Origin: Triangularia verruculosa
Lineage: Eukaryota; Ascomycota; Sordariomycetes; Sordariales; Podosporaceae
Direction: 5' to 3'
NCBI GenBank assembly: GCA_033296885.1
Contig: MU863897.1
Location: 276,562 to 340,561 of the forward strand
Length of the DNA stretch: 64,000 nt
Shown here: one piece after another, positions 46,772 to 58,475 of the stretch
How the letters are laid out: the number at the start of each line of letters is the position of its first letter
Numbering within the stretch: position 1 is the first letter of the stretch
Made by a program: the position numbers and the translations under genes
Notes under the pieces: generated by a model
The model's database searches: none
What the model was told of the DNA's origin: nothing
What the model saw: only the letters and a program-made list of their open reading frames with translations

Positions 46772-48207
46772 TTATGACCCGTTCAGTAGGTGCTCAATAG
46801 CACCCTGGACACTGCCACCACTCCGGCGAAGGGCTGCCACATTGCTGTCAAAGTCAAAGAAGCCCATATCATTCAGCTGGCGGAGTTGCTCAGCATATCT
46901 CTCTTCGGGTGGTCTGTTATCAGCAGGCGCTGGTGGTGCGCCAAAAGCGCCCAGTCCACCCAGTCCACCTAAGCCGCCCAGGCCCCCAAGTGCCTGTCTA
47001 ACTTGAGCGAGCTCTTCGGCCGACATACCACCAAAGAGGTTAGCAGGATTGGTGCCTGCGGCGCCCGCTACCGGAGCGCCGAACAAAGCAGCGAACGGGT
47101 TGACCGGCGGTGCCTGAGCACCTTGCGCTTGGGCATCTGGAGAAGATCCCGATGCGCCCCCGGGGGTTGGTGACGCCGAGTTTGCTTGACCAGGAGTCTG
47201 ACCAGGAGTCTGACCAGCGGGTGTTGACGCTGCCGCTCCGGCTCCGGCGGCAGGAGGGGCAAAGGGATTGATACCAAACAGGGAAGCGAAAGGATCGCCT
47301 CCAGCAGCACCGCCGGCACCGCCAGCGCCAGGAAAACCGCCAAACAGGCCGGGAAAAGCACCAAAGGGATTCTGGGCGGCATTTCCGGCACCTTCACTGC
47401 CTGCCGTGCCGGATGGTGTTGTGTCGGTGACGCCAGGGGCCGGGAAAGCGGCGCCTCCCTGTCCTCCAGCCATTCTCCGCATTCTGGCGGCAAATCTAAT
47501 GGCCTCGGGATTTGTCATCATTTGTCTGAAGTATGGCGACTGTAACATTTCGCGCGCATTCGGCATCGAGGCCAACATCGGGTTCGACTGGATCATGTGG
47601 TCGACAAATGCTGGGTTATTCAGGGCCTCGTTCATGCTTTGTGCAACGGCTGGGTTGGAGAGCATGTCGGCCATTTGGTCTTCACTCGGTGGCGCGCCCA
47701 TCTGCTCACATATGGTTAGCTACCTTATGTCCACGGCGATAACTTTCCAGGATAACAGGTAGGGCTTACTCCGCCGTCTGCCCCAAAGAGATCCCGGTTC
47801 GGCAGAGGAGCATGGCCGGCAAATCTGGCACCTGTAAGTCCGGCTAGGAGGTTGCTGGCTGGGGTTCCGGCCGCCATGTTTTGGGGAACAGCCGGCGGGG
47901 TCGGTGTGGACGTTGACGCGGAGGACGAGGCCGCGGCATTGCTCTGGGCCGACTTCACTAGATGGATGGTGTTGAGATACTTGATCTTGTAAACACTGAG
48001 GGCATCGGCATCTTTCAGAATGCGCCCGGAGTAAATAAGACGCTGCGCACCGGCCGGAACATTCTCAAACTCGGGCTCGGCCAGCTTTGTCTTGAGGTCC
48101 AACACTGTGGCCGATTCGGACATTGTGATAGTGTGAACCTTGTCATTAGAGGCCTTCACCTTGAAGGTGATGTGGGCATCGTTGCCCGCCTCAGCGCTGT
48201 CAGCCAT
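46772..48207 (-). CDS. dsk2: Ubiquilin-family ubiquitin receptor Dsk2 (UBL-UBA shuttle)
   Basis: Two exons, 47770-48207 and 46772-47701, give 455 aa. Dsk2 carries polyubiquitinated substrates to the proteasome and acts in ER-associated degradation. The N-terminal ubiquitin-like domain covers about 10-85 (ITFKVKASNDKVHTITMSES, LIYSGRILKDADALSVYKIK). An STI1-type region follows, starting near the exon junction (MADMLSNPAVAQSMNEALNNP, then SNPMLASMPNAREMLQSPYFRQMMTNPE). The centre is a Gly/Ala/Pro/Phe-rich low-complexity tract with repeated NPFA and TPGQ units, and a (GGL)4 run lies near 390. The C-terminal UBA domain is EERYAEQLRQLNDMGFFDFD...AIEHLLNGS. The low-complexity centre is the kind that drives condensate formation in ubiquilins. 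The intron (68 nt) is in phase 0. Confidence 0.96.
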
Positions 48208-49000
48208 GGGCGATGGTGGCGGTGTGTATGGTTGAGTGGTGTATGCGGTTATCCGTGTAGAGTAGGTGGGAGGTGGCGCTTGTCGCGATGACGCCTGATA
48301 ACAAGATCGCAGGTCTGGGCAGAGTTTCTTCTCTGAGTGTCGAGCAACCGGTGGAATACAAGTTGCAAATGAATAGTGGATGGCGTTGCTCAGGCTTGTG
48401 GAAGGCGCTCGTTGTTGTAAACGGAAGGGAACGAGGTCTGTAAAACCGACAAGAGCTAAGTGGTGCTTGCCTCTGGCCGCGACTTGCGACTGTCAACCAG
48501 TGAGGTGGCGTGCCTCCCAGCCAGCCGCTATCGGGAAATGCCAGGCTGCCGCACACTGCCTCAGTGCCTATCAGCGTGCGGGACAGGAGGTGGTGATGAC
48601 CCCACCATGTGGCTCAGCTGGAGCTTCGCTTCGGCTTTGACATCTCTCGCTTTTCTAACCACCTATTTGGATGCTTCCAAGCATTACGTGCACCCCAGCA
48701 ACTCAGTAGTATGAATTGTCCAGTTTCGAGAAGTCACCCATACAGCAAGAAATACCTTATCTATACCTCTTCCTATTTTGACATCCCTCAGATGTGTATG
48801 AATACACCGAACAGGCGGGTGGGGCTCATCGAAGCTGTGCTAACAATGGGGCTTTTGCCGCGTTGGAAACGACGGGATTCTGATATCAAACCTTCTACCC
48901 ATCCACCTAAAGCCATCAACCAAGTATCTGACAAACCCAAGAGAACCGCAACGGCTTTGCACTTTCAAGTAGCTATCCATATATCCAAAAAAATACAGTA
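48208..49000. other. dsk2 upstream region and flank
   Basis: The first few hundred bases should be the dsk2 promoter. No gene was seen. Confidence 0.45.
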
Positions 49001-49506
49001 TCAGCCGTAAGGCGTTCCATTCAACCCTGGTCCAATGCCGTTGATGGCCCCGAAATACCCGTTCTTGCCAGTCCAATAACTCAATAGGCAGTAAATATCG
49101 CACGTGTTGTTCCACACAACTAGCCATGCCCTTATCGCCACGAGATTGGTACCTCCTCGTACCCAACACTCGGCCGGGTTCAAATATCTCGGTGTGCTGC
49201 ACCTGTCGGTGGAGCTCTCGGTGTAACACTCGGCCGCCATACGAACATAAGACTGGGGCTGTTTTGCACTTTTCTTCCTTGTTTGGAATGTCGCTGAACC
49301 CGAGAGCGCCCGGCCCGGCGTTGTAGTCTAGGGTCCTCGCAAGGGGCCGACTCATCAGCATCGAGGAATGCCAGAGAGTAAGGAGTTGTGTGACACCAAG
49401 TCGCGGGATCAACTCTGGGATATTCGTAGCTCGTCGAGGACACGTGCAGTGGTGCCATGTGCTGTAGATACGTTAGGGTTGTTCGCCTCGGCAGGTTGAA
49501 AGACAA
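49001..49506 (-). pseudogene. Possible decayed Cys-rich protein gene
   Basis: Minus strand. Three neighbouring segments read as protein-like in three different frames: about 49440-49330 (DPATWCHTTPYSLAFLDADE), about 49325-49228 (DYNAGPGALGFSDIPNKEE, then CKTAPVLCSYGG) and about 49230-49001 (ECYTESSTDRC, NPAECWVRGG, WNNTCDIYC, stop at 49001). Cysteines are regularly spaced across the pieces. No GT-AG pair explains the second frame change, so one-base indels, meaning a pseudogene or assembly errors, are more likely than introns. I recognise no family, and chance cannot be excluded. Confidence 0.3.
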
Positions 49507-52017
49507 GAGCCCCTTCGGTACGACAGAGCCGGCCTATCGAGCGGCCCATCAAGTGCAAATGAACTACATCCGAACTACTGACGGGGTGCCGGCCGGCGTC
49601 CTCGATGGACGTGATCATAGAAGCATGCACTTGTCCGAGCGACAGAGCCATCGAGGTCTTGTCGTGCTGTGGATATTGAAGAGGTGCTCGCTCTAAAGAC
49701 AAGTGCCCATATGTTTGCAGACATCGACGTCAGTGAAATCTTACAAAACGGCGTCAGGTAAGAAAACATCAATTCCTCGACACGTGGAGAATCGTAGGTG
49801 CGCATCGCGGCACTTTCGTCTTCATCCGCGACCACTCAAACCGACAATAGGTATAGAAGGGCCCAATCTCTCATGCAAAGTGCGTGGCTTTGCAATTCGA
49901 AGTCCCTGTGCAGACAAGTGCATGTCTCTCAAGTATAGCTGAAGTCTCACCGGCCAGTGCCCAGAATAAAAAGACCAGGGCGACAGGGAGGACTTCTCCG
50001 TGCTGACATCAACACGCGCGGGAGGGCGCCAAGAGCCATCGATGCCCTATTCCAATCTTTCATCTGCATTGGTAGCTCTGCTGCAGGTCAGCCATCGGAA
50101 CAACTTCCAGGGCAAAAACTGGAGCGAATACCTACGAAGAAGAGATCCAGGGCCCAAGCGCGGGGCAGGGTCAAGTTTCCCCACCCTATCACTCAGTATT
50201 CAACCCCTGCGCATGGGCATATGACTTGCAGCAGTCCTAGCAGGGCTGGGTTGGTTCAAGTCACACAGTTGGTACATGACACAGTTGGGCCTGGACGAAG
50301 AGCAGGTGCATGCGACCTTTTGTTAGAGCAAGAAATTGATTGGGCTGACCCACATTCGACACAAGTGAGCAAAAGTAAGAGACTTCGCGGTCAGGTCCAA
50401 GGTGAAGAGGCAGTGTAGGAATTGGGTGACGGACGGCGGGAGTGCCGGGAATGGCGGGGGTCAGCAAGTTAAGGTTAGGTTTCGTTAGACGAAGAAGTCT
50501 TCTGGAAGCCCGCCAGGTTAATTGCCCAGATGATGACTAACAAGGGTTAGGCTTTCAACTTCACATTGACACACAGGATCAAGACGCCAGTCCGCAGAAG
50601 AAATCCAATGCGCAGAAACGAGCTTGTTTTTCTATTATTCATCACAGGAGGATGACAACCCCCGCGCCTTGCTCTGGCCCAATATCAAACTTGCATACGT
50701 CTCATACGCATGTACAGACGCCCGAGCAGGACAGGCAACAAGTCACTTCGGTCACCTTGGACTCCTGTCGGACAACTGACTTATCTTGAAGTCTTGGCCT
50801 AGGGTTTAGGTTTTCCACTATCCATACCTAGGTACCTAGCTGCGACCTCTTGTCGATACTACCATGTGCGGCACATGAAAGACGGACCGTTGTATTGTGC
50901 TAGCGATCCACGAGCCCTAACCCCCCGGCATCCCGGTCCGCCGTTGAGGTACCTCGGAAGACGACAAACAACGGCGAAAATCCCAGGCGAGATGGAGTCG
51001 AACGGTGCCAAGGGCTTTGTTCACCAAGACCCCATCCTCAACCATCTTCTCACCGACATGTCACCTTCTCACGTGTCCTTTCCACCTCAAGCAAGAGTTC
51101 CCATTTTATAGCCACCTGCTGCGACCTTTTTCCACCTGCCGCACTTGACTTGCTTGCTTTTCGTGTCTTCACCGCCGAGCGCTTGAGATGCTTGGGCAAC
51201 ATTGTTGGAGCATGGGGAGGCCGTCGAAACACGGACACCAGCGATGATTATCCGCACTACGGGAATCGGCAGCCACTCAGAGCCATGGTGGATTCGGAGC
51301 GAGAACTTCTGGCTGATCTCCAACTGCCGCTAAGAAGGGCTTCTCGTTGCTACCATCCGGCAAACACCAGGGTCAAGCTCAAGTGATTGACCGGGAAAGG
51401 AACACACACCTCTGCTGTGCTACGGCTCTTGCCTTTCGTTTCTTCCACATCCCGCGCTGGATCGTCTCAATATATCTGTCACTACAAGAGAATACATCAT
51501 CCGCCCATTTATAAATCCCTGCTGCATACGGCCACGCAAATGGTCTTGTTCCGCCAGACGGACCATTGGACTCTTGATCGCCCCGGTCATCGACCAGCCT
51601 CCCCCCAGCAAATTATGTCATGCAGCTTCCCTTTTCTCAAGTCAATCTTCGATGGCCCTGCGTGGCTCCACTGTTTTGGGTAGGCAGGCAGGCGATGAAC
51701 CGCTTGCTCTCTACTACTCGTCCCATTCAACCATGTACCTGGCTAGGTATAAAGACACAGTCTGGAAAGTCAACGTCCACCCCTTGGTGCCCGACCACAG
51801 CCCCGGACACCTCACAGTCCAACATGTGCTGGCAAAAGTCTCTGTCTCAGAAACCCGGGTACTTTCCTTGCTTTCCTGGCTCTTAAAAAGAGCTGACGGT
51901 TGTGTCTTTGTCTTCCTTCTCGATGCCCACAACACCAAGCTTCACGTTTTCATATTCAGACTTGACCACCAGCCTCTCGCATTGAACACGTCCTCTAGTC
52001 CTGACCTCGAGCATATC
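49507..52017. other. 2.5-kb intergenic region upstream of the chitinase-like gene
   Basis: No gene is supported. The part near 51.5-52.0 kb is probably the promoter and leader of the chitinase-like gene; the frame there stays open upstream of 52018 but has no protein-like conserved content. Confidence 0.45.
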
Positions 52018-53339
52018 ATGTCTTCCTCCCGCAAGGCGCGTATAGCAAACGCATCCAATGTCATGTACACCAACGCTGTGTACTGGCCAAACCAAACACT
52101 CTACAAGGGAGATACACCCGGTGCCCTCAACTACAGCTGCATCAACAGAGTGTATTATGCCTTTGCCAACGTTACCGCCGACGGAGGAGTGTTTGTGAGT
52201 TTATACTCCTCAACTCTACGAAAATAGCCCAACTGACAATGCTTCTCCAGCTCAGTGATGAGTGGGCGGATGCCCGGGCTCCTTGTGATGGTGTCCAGGG
52301 TGCTCTCGGGTCACTGATGCACCTGAAGCAACGCTATCCTCACTTACAAGTTGTGCTTTCCATTGGCGGAGGGGCCTCCGCGGAGACATTCCCCATTGTG
52401 GCGTCAAACACTATACTCCGTGACAACTTTGCTCGCTCGGCCCGGGGGCTAGTCGAAGCATCGGGCCTTGATGGCGTTGACAGTACGTGGCCCTCGTGCT
52501 TTCTCTCTTCACATCGTTTGAATCTCTCACCGCTGCTCAATTTCGGCGGTCGGTTATGATTTCATGCCATCCCGCGTTTTGGGCATCCCGCTTTCTTCGG
52601 AAAAAGAGTTAGCTAACGCAGTCCAGTTGTCTGGGAATATCCTTGTACTCCGCAGCAGGGCAACGACTTCCTCGCTCTGATGGCGGCAATCCGACTCCAT
52701 CTCCCCGAAGACCACTACATACTCACCGCTGCCCTTCCTGCAGCCAGATCTATCCTCCAGAATATCGACCACCAGCATGCCGCCGAATATCTTGATGCGA
52801 TCAATCTCATTGCCTATGATTTCTTTGGCCCTTGGACTCCCAAAGGCGGCCACCACGCCCAGCTTTACTCGATGGCCAAGGATGAGGAATCAGGTGCGGC
52901 CGGTGTTCAGTATTTGATGGCTTCAGGAGTTCCTGCCAGCAAAATACTACTGGGGATCCCACTCTTCGGACGGAGCTTTCTCAATGTCACAGGTCCAGGC
53001 CACAAGAATAGGGGTGGCGGCGGCCAAGATGGATCCTTTGACTACAACCAACTTCCCAGAAAAGGCACCAAGGAACAGGTAGACAAACGCGCTGTTGCAG
53101 CACAGTGTGTAGGCGGTGACGGTGGGTTTGTCACCTACGACAATCCGGACACGGTCAAAATCAAGGCTACTTTTTGCAAGCAAAAAGGCCTCGGAGTACG
53201 TTTATTCAACCCCATTTCTCCATCAATAGGCAACTAATTCCATGCGCAGGGACTCTTCTACTGGAGCGCACCTTCGGATTCCAAAGACAGCAAAAGAAGT
53301 TTGATCACGGCTGGATTCCGGACACTTCACAGCTCCTGA
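52018..53339 (+). CDS. GH18 chitinase-like protein with altered DxxDxDxE motif
   Basis: Four exons, 52018-52194, 52251-52482, 52627-53195 and 53250-53339, give 355 aa. The fold is a fungal class V (GH18) chitinase: RVYYAFANVTADGG (first core strand), LQVVLSIGGGASAETFP (the SxGG motif) and LDGVDIVWEYP (132-142). Later come LDAINLIAYDFFGPW (substrate-binding YDxxG-type strand), ILLGIPLFGRSF and GLFYWSAPSDS. In GH18 enzymes the motif is DxxDxDxE. Here the Asp before Trp is Val138, while catalytic acid Glu140 remains, so activity may be weakened or lost. There is no signal peptide at the chosen MSSSRKARIANAS start, so the product looks intracellular. The second intron (144 nt) ends at TCCAG; the nearby GCAG six bases upstream would add two codons (Gln-Ser type residues) into the motif and is disfavoured. 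Confidence 0.85.
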
Positions 53340-56300
53340 GCTTCCGCGGAGGTCGGAGGCCGGTGATCGGTGTAGATGCAACTGGCGGTAGCTGCAATCA
53401 TTGCAAGAACCACTCCAACATCACTTCTCACAGCCGCGGCCATGGCATTGGATAGAGCCGCGGGCGTCTTGCAGGCTGGGTTTTATTGGCTACTAAAAAG
53501 CGGATGGCGTTTGATACGACTTCCTGGTACTTATTTTGGGTTCTTTTTGGGGGGGATCAGTGCAGCAAAGATGCATGACTGCAGGTATCAATGTTTTTCT
53601 TTTGGGTTTTTCAGGGGGCTTGGACTTGGCGTTCACTTCCCCCGGGGATGATTGATGTCTTGCATATTCTTGCTTGCGCGAATTTTGTGTTTGGATAACT
53701 CGGGCGTCTTTGGGACAATGGCAAAAGGAGGGTCAGGAAGAGACGGTATTGGGTTAGACTGTACGATGTAGATATTTTTTTATTTTTTTGGGAGGGGCAT
53801 CTAGGTAGAGGTTTCGGTTACGATAGAGGAAAGGGGCTTTTTGGCGCTGGCGCTCACGTAGACCAACGGATAGACATGCGGGAAAATTCACATGGGTTTC
53901 GTTTCTAGTTACTTCGTATATCTCGAACTTCATACACGGCTCGTCCTCCTCAGCTACATGAATCAAGCATTTGTGTGTCATTTTTAACGTTGATAGGCGA
54001 GCAACGCCACAGATGCAACCTGCAAAAGGCGTACTCCCGACTGGCAGATACCATGCCGGCCGATAGTGACCAGGCAGCTGGAATAGGATGGGAATCCGAG
54101 ATGCAATCGCTTCCAATCGCCATGATCTCACCAACGGGTACGCCCTACGCCTTGTTGTCAGGTACCTACCACCTCGCTCTGCACAGCTGATTACAGACAT
54201 GCATTTCAACCCGACCTACCTGGTTCACGGAATCGGTTTCCTTTCAGCGTGCATGGCCCCCCACGGAATGAAGAGACAGCCAAGTCGGGTTCTCCGCGCC
54301 AACTCCTGTCTTGTCTCGCCTTGCTCTCTGGAAAACAAGGGCCGCCCGTTGGCCCGTCCATCTGTTTCACAACGCAACTGGCAGTTTCTCTAAACCCGAG
54401 GTTGCGGGGCTAATTGCCGATGCAGGCCGACAGTATACGTGGCGGATTTCCAAAGCCTTGTCTGTTTTGAAGAAGGAATCGCGCCCTCGTATAAGCTCCT
54501 TGACGAAAACACCAACAACCACCACGAGAGCTTCACGATTGCTATTTCTCGCACAAACCAGTATATTTTGGATCATTGAGAGCTGGGTTTGGCATCGGTT
54601 GTGCCATCCGAAGCCACTTCCCTGTCCCCGAGAAGCTGACACTGAGACGTGAATCGTCATCATAATTCACAGAGCAACATGTCACCGCCACCACTTGCAT
54701 CAAGCTGTATCACTTGCAACTGAAGCCCGCGTTTAGAACCACTCGGATCGTTTCAGTCGTAGCTTCTGAACATTGGAACAGATGCCACGACGGCACCCAT
54801 CGACACACCTCGGCAGTTCGCAAGGCATTGAGGCGCGAACAATGACAACCAACAATTCACAATAGACCGATCGAGACTCTTCCAATCAAGCTGAGATCTA
54901 ACGACTCTCTACCGGAAGCTTAATCCGAGAGAGTAGCCATCCCGTCTCGTATCTTGACAGATGGAAGAAAATGACGATGCAGTCCTAGGCATCTCACCGG
55001 GCAACAAACACCCGGCGCTCAGCCCAACCCAAAAGTGCACTTTTCACATCTGTACTCTCTGAGATCCGGCAGTGTGGTCGTTATTGGAGGAATGAAGTGC
55101 CGAAGGCAAGGTAAGGGAGGTAAAGCAGGCACAGCGCATCATGGACGTCAGGGCCGAGTCGTCGAGAGCCTGAGCCTGACTGCATACTGTTACGTCGAGT
55201 CATTTATGGACTACTCCGAATCATGCCGGCGACAGAGGCCGAAACAAAGTATGGTGTTGCTACCTTACCAGTATCGGAACTTGATCCCTCTCAGGGGAAA
55301 AAGGGGCAATTCGAATACCCCTGAATGCAAATGCATCAGGGCTCTGGGAAACCCTAACCCTGACTTCTCCTCCCGTGTACATCGCAACGAGGACAGGTAA
55401 GGTAACAGGGGAAATATCACCACAATGAAGGCTGATACTAGAGAGAGGATGGTATGTCTTGGCAAATGACAAATGTGCTGCCGAAATGGATTGAGAAGCA
55501 GACAAAGCATATGGACAGACGGTAAACAAATTTCCCATACTACTTTGAAGGGCTCTTCATTCTCCTGTAAGGCTAGTTCACAATACTTCAGGTACAGGGG
55601 CTATCCATCGAGATGTAAAGCTTACATATTTTACTTAGCTGTTCATTCATATAGACAATCTTCAAAGCCTGTCTACCCATCAACCATCTCGAGTGGCACA
55701 TCAACCAAGGTATCGTTTCGGTTGACTGAGGTATCTTGGGGGAAAATACTCTACCTGCTCTCAAGGCTTGTTCCTTAAAAACCGGGAGAAATATTTTCAA
55801 CATCCAGGGAATCTGTTTCTGGGTTTTGGATCTTCTGAGATCTCTCATTGTCCTACCAAAGTGAAATGTTGGACGGACAGGGTTAATGTTTTCGTCCCGA
55901 TAGCAGTTCTGAACCATGACTTTAGTCTTGGTAAATTCCAGTCTCATGGTTTTGAGGGAGTTTCAGCCGAGAGTCTGTAAATTCATCAAGCACAAGCTTC
56001 CTCTTATCTCTATTGTCTCGTAGAACCGTCTCAGCTTTGGGTTAACAGGCCTCCCACCAGGCCTTCCCAATCGCTCCTGCCTCTCTTTAGGAACCGCTGA
56101 TGCCTTCATTTAAACTAACAAATAGGATCGATAGGCATGTAGTCGTCTTTTAATTGCTGACCAAGGCCGGTGCTGGTTGTAGTTCCATCCACGGGCATAA
56201 ATTCACCTCCAACATCTTTCTTCAACTTTTCCTCTCACCTTTCTCACCACACACATCGCAACCTCAATCGAGCAATAGCCTCTCTCTCTCTCTCATCACC

Positions 56301-56853
56301 GTCACGCTCCTTCTTCTTCCAAGCTTCCATCATTTCGAGTACCACCTATCATTTCCTTCCATTATCAAGATCATTTTAAAGCAGTGCACACACATTGACA
56401 ACTGCCGACATAACCTCTTGCTTCTTTCTCTCAAGCGCCTCGCACATCCCCATTCTTACCTAAACCAGGTGCTTGAGATCAGATTTAACTCGCTCGTCCA
56501 TTACCTATCTTGCCTCGGACAGCGCTTCGCAAGGCAAGATATCCATCTGGGATTCTGCTTCTTCTCAACTCGGTTCACCGTTTTTGCTTGGACACAGGCA
56601 GCTGAGGGTAAGAACCCAAGATTACTTTACATATGTTGGCTCTCTCAAAGAAATGTTTTTTTTTACTCTTGACTAGGCGGGCTGGTTTCCCCATTTGACC
56701 CTGCTGTTTTCCTCTCCTCCTGACTTGATCATGCTTTATGAAAAGAGTCCGAATCTTTTCTTTCAAAACATCCTTGGCATCGGAGAGAAGACCTGACATT
56801 GGACTAACACACTTTCTCATCTTATAGTCCATCCGAACTTTAACCCCGTAACA
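53340..56853. other. 3.5-kb intergenic region
   Basis: No gene is supported. The segment from about 56.2 kb is strongly CT-rich (including a (TC) run near 56281) and is probably the promoter and long leader of the first GRF gene; the open frame across it is low-complexity. Confidence 0.45.
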
Positions 56854-58040
56854 ATGGCTAAGCCTTGCCCAGCGAGGAGCATGAGCCAAGTTGACTGGAC
56901 GCCGTTTGGCGACCCGGAGAGCAAACCCAAACACGCCCCCCCTTTTGTGCGGAAGGGGGAGTTTTATTGTAAGTCACAATTTTTTTTTACCCCGGCACAT
57001 CTCCCGCAACAGGATGGGGACTGACGTGTTTTTCTTTCTTCTTTTTTTCCATCATCGCAGGCAAGTGCGGGTTGATTCTTCAGCGAAGGATTACTGCAAA
57101 GGCAAACGTTAGGCCGGGAGTGGCCTACTATAACTGTAGAAACTTCAATCCCAAGGACGGCGGTCGGTATAGTTGCAACACTTGGATGTGGGAGGCCGAT
57201 CTGGAAGACGCCCACAGAAAGTTTGAGGCCGCCAATGGCTTGAGCAGATGTTCGACCGAGTGGTGGCTGGGAAAAGATCCCTCCGAGAGGTGTTCAGAGG
57301 AGAGGAAGATGGAGAGATCGACACAGGGGAAGGTGTTGACGGGGAGGGGGTCGAAGGGGAGGGTATGGGGGAAGAGGGGGTCGGAGGGGAATTTGCCGCA
57401 GGGGAACGGTTCAATTAAGAAACTAGGGGGAGCAAGAGCGGCCAAGATTGCTGCAAAGGACAAGATAGCCACACAGGTGACGATGGTGGCAGGTTATGGT
57501 TGTGGGGGGGAGGATGAGGTCGAGGATGGAATGGAGGATGAGATGGAGGATGAGATGGAGGATGAGATGGAGGATGAAGGGGAGGATGAGGGGGATGATA
57601 GGGGCGAGAGCGAAGAGCAGGAGCAGAACGACAGAAATGGAACCGGCCAGGAAGAAGACGACAGAGTTATCGACACTCTGATGCGGACCCTAACCAGTTC
57701 TCCTGGTACTCTCACTTCATCAATTCCATCAACGGTCAACGGCGTCGGTAGAAAGAGAAGGACGGCCGAACCTTTGGCCCCAACTTCAGGGAAGATCACC
57801 CGGAAGAACCGGGCGTTCTTTGATCTAACATCTGCTAATGAGGAAGAAGGGGTTGTGCCGCTAAAAAGGCGCCTCGAATTCCTCGAGCGGGAGTATGAGG
57901 CCCTGGGGAAAGAAAATGAGGCCTTGAGAAAAAAGGTGACGAGGAGCGAGGAGTTGCTCGAGCTCAGAGAAAAAGAGATCAAGATTCTGATGGAAGACAA
58001 ACGAGAGCTGGAAAGCCAGGAGCCTATCAAACAAGAGTAA
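56854..58040 (+). CDS. GRF-type zinc-finger / acidic / coiled-coil protein (copy 1)
   Basis: Two exons, 56854-56968 and 57061-58040, give 364 aa. The zinc ligands are Cys39, Cys41, Cys64 and Cys77 (FYCKCG, AYYNC, RYSC followed by NTWMWE), the C-x-C...YYxC...C pattern of GRF fingers, which bind single-stranded nucleic acid in other proteins. The intron splits the codon of the first ligand after its T. A basic stretch follows, then an acidic tract of about 40 residues made of a 12-bp DNA repeat (Glu-Asp-Glu-Met units), a KRRLEFLEREYEALGKEN coiled coil near 290-350 and an acidic end. FDLTSAN before the coiled coil resembles a SUMO-interacting motif. Function is unknown; chromatin or nucleic-acid binding is inferred. 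It lies 435 bp before a paralogue in the same direction. Confidence 0.8.
57528..57577. repeat. Coding 12-bp tandem repeat (GATGAGATGGAG type)
   Basis: About four near-perfect units encode repeated Met-Glu-Asp-Glu in the acidic tract of GRF copy 1. Units are in frame, so length variation would only lengthen or shorten the acidic tract. Confidence 0.85.
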
Positions 58041-58475
58041 CGGGACCAGGATGAGGACATATGCGGGTGTTGAAGGGGGTTATGTTTGCATTTCGAGGTC
58101 GTGATAGTTCTGTATCATAATCTTCTGCTCCCTACCAAACGCAGATTTTATACTTCTTTGATTCTCCTATCAAATGTCGATCCTAAACGAGCATGCATGA
58201 AGAAAGCCTGAGCTGAAAACACTATTGTTTTAGGTGTAACGCAAACCTACAGCAGCTCCGCCACCATCATGATTGGGTGAGAAAAAGGGTAGGGTAGATA
58301 CAGGAAGCGGGTCGTCACATCTGGTCGTAAACCCCTCCTTTTAGCGCCAAGGCTCCCAACCTCTCGTCTTCTATATCTGCGCAAGAGACCCACTTTAGCT
58401 TCGCTCTCACCATACTCACTACTTTCACTTCAACCTCACACACAAAAGCTCACATTGCATCACAAGACCGCAAAG
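58041..58475. other. Spacer between the tandem GRF genes
   Basis: 435 bp holding the 3' end of GRF copy 1 and the promoter of copy 2. No further gene was seen. Confidence 0.5.

Noticed and set aside
56154..56672. A 172-codon frame before GRF copy 1
   Set aside because: It is made of CT-rich leader-like DNA (Ser/Leu/Phe/His runs) and lacks any motif; better explained as 5' leader and promoter.
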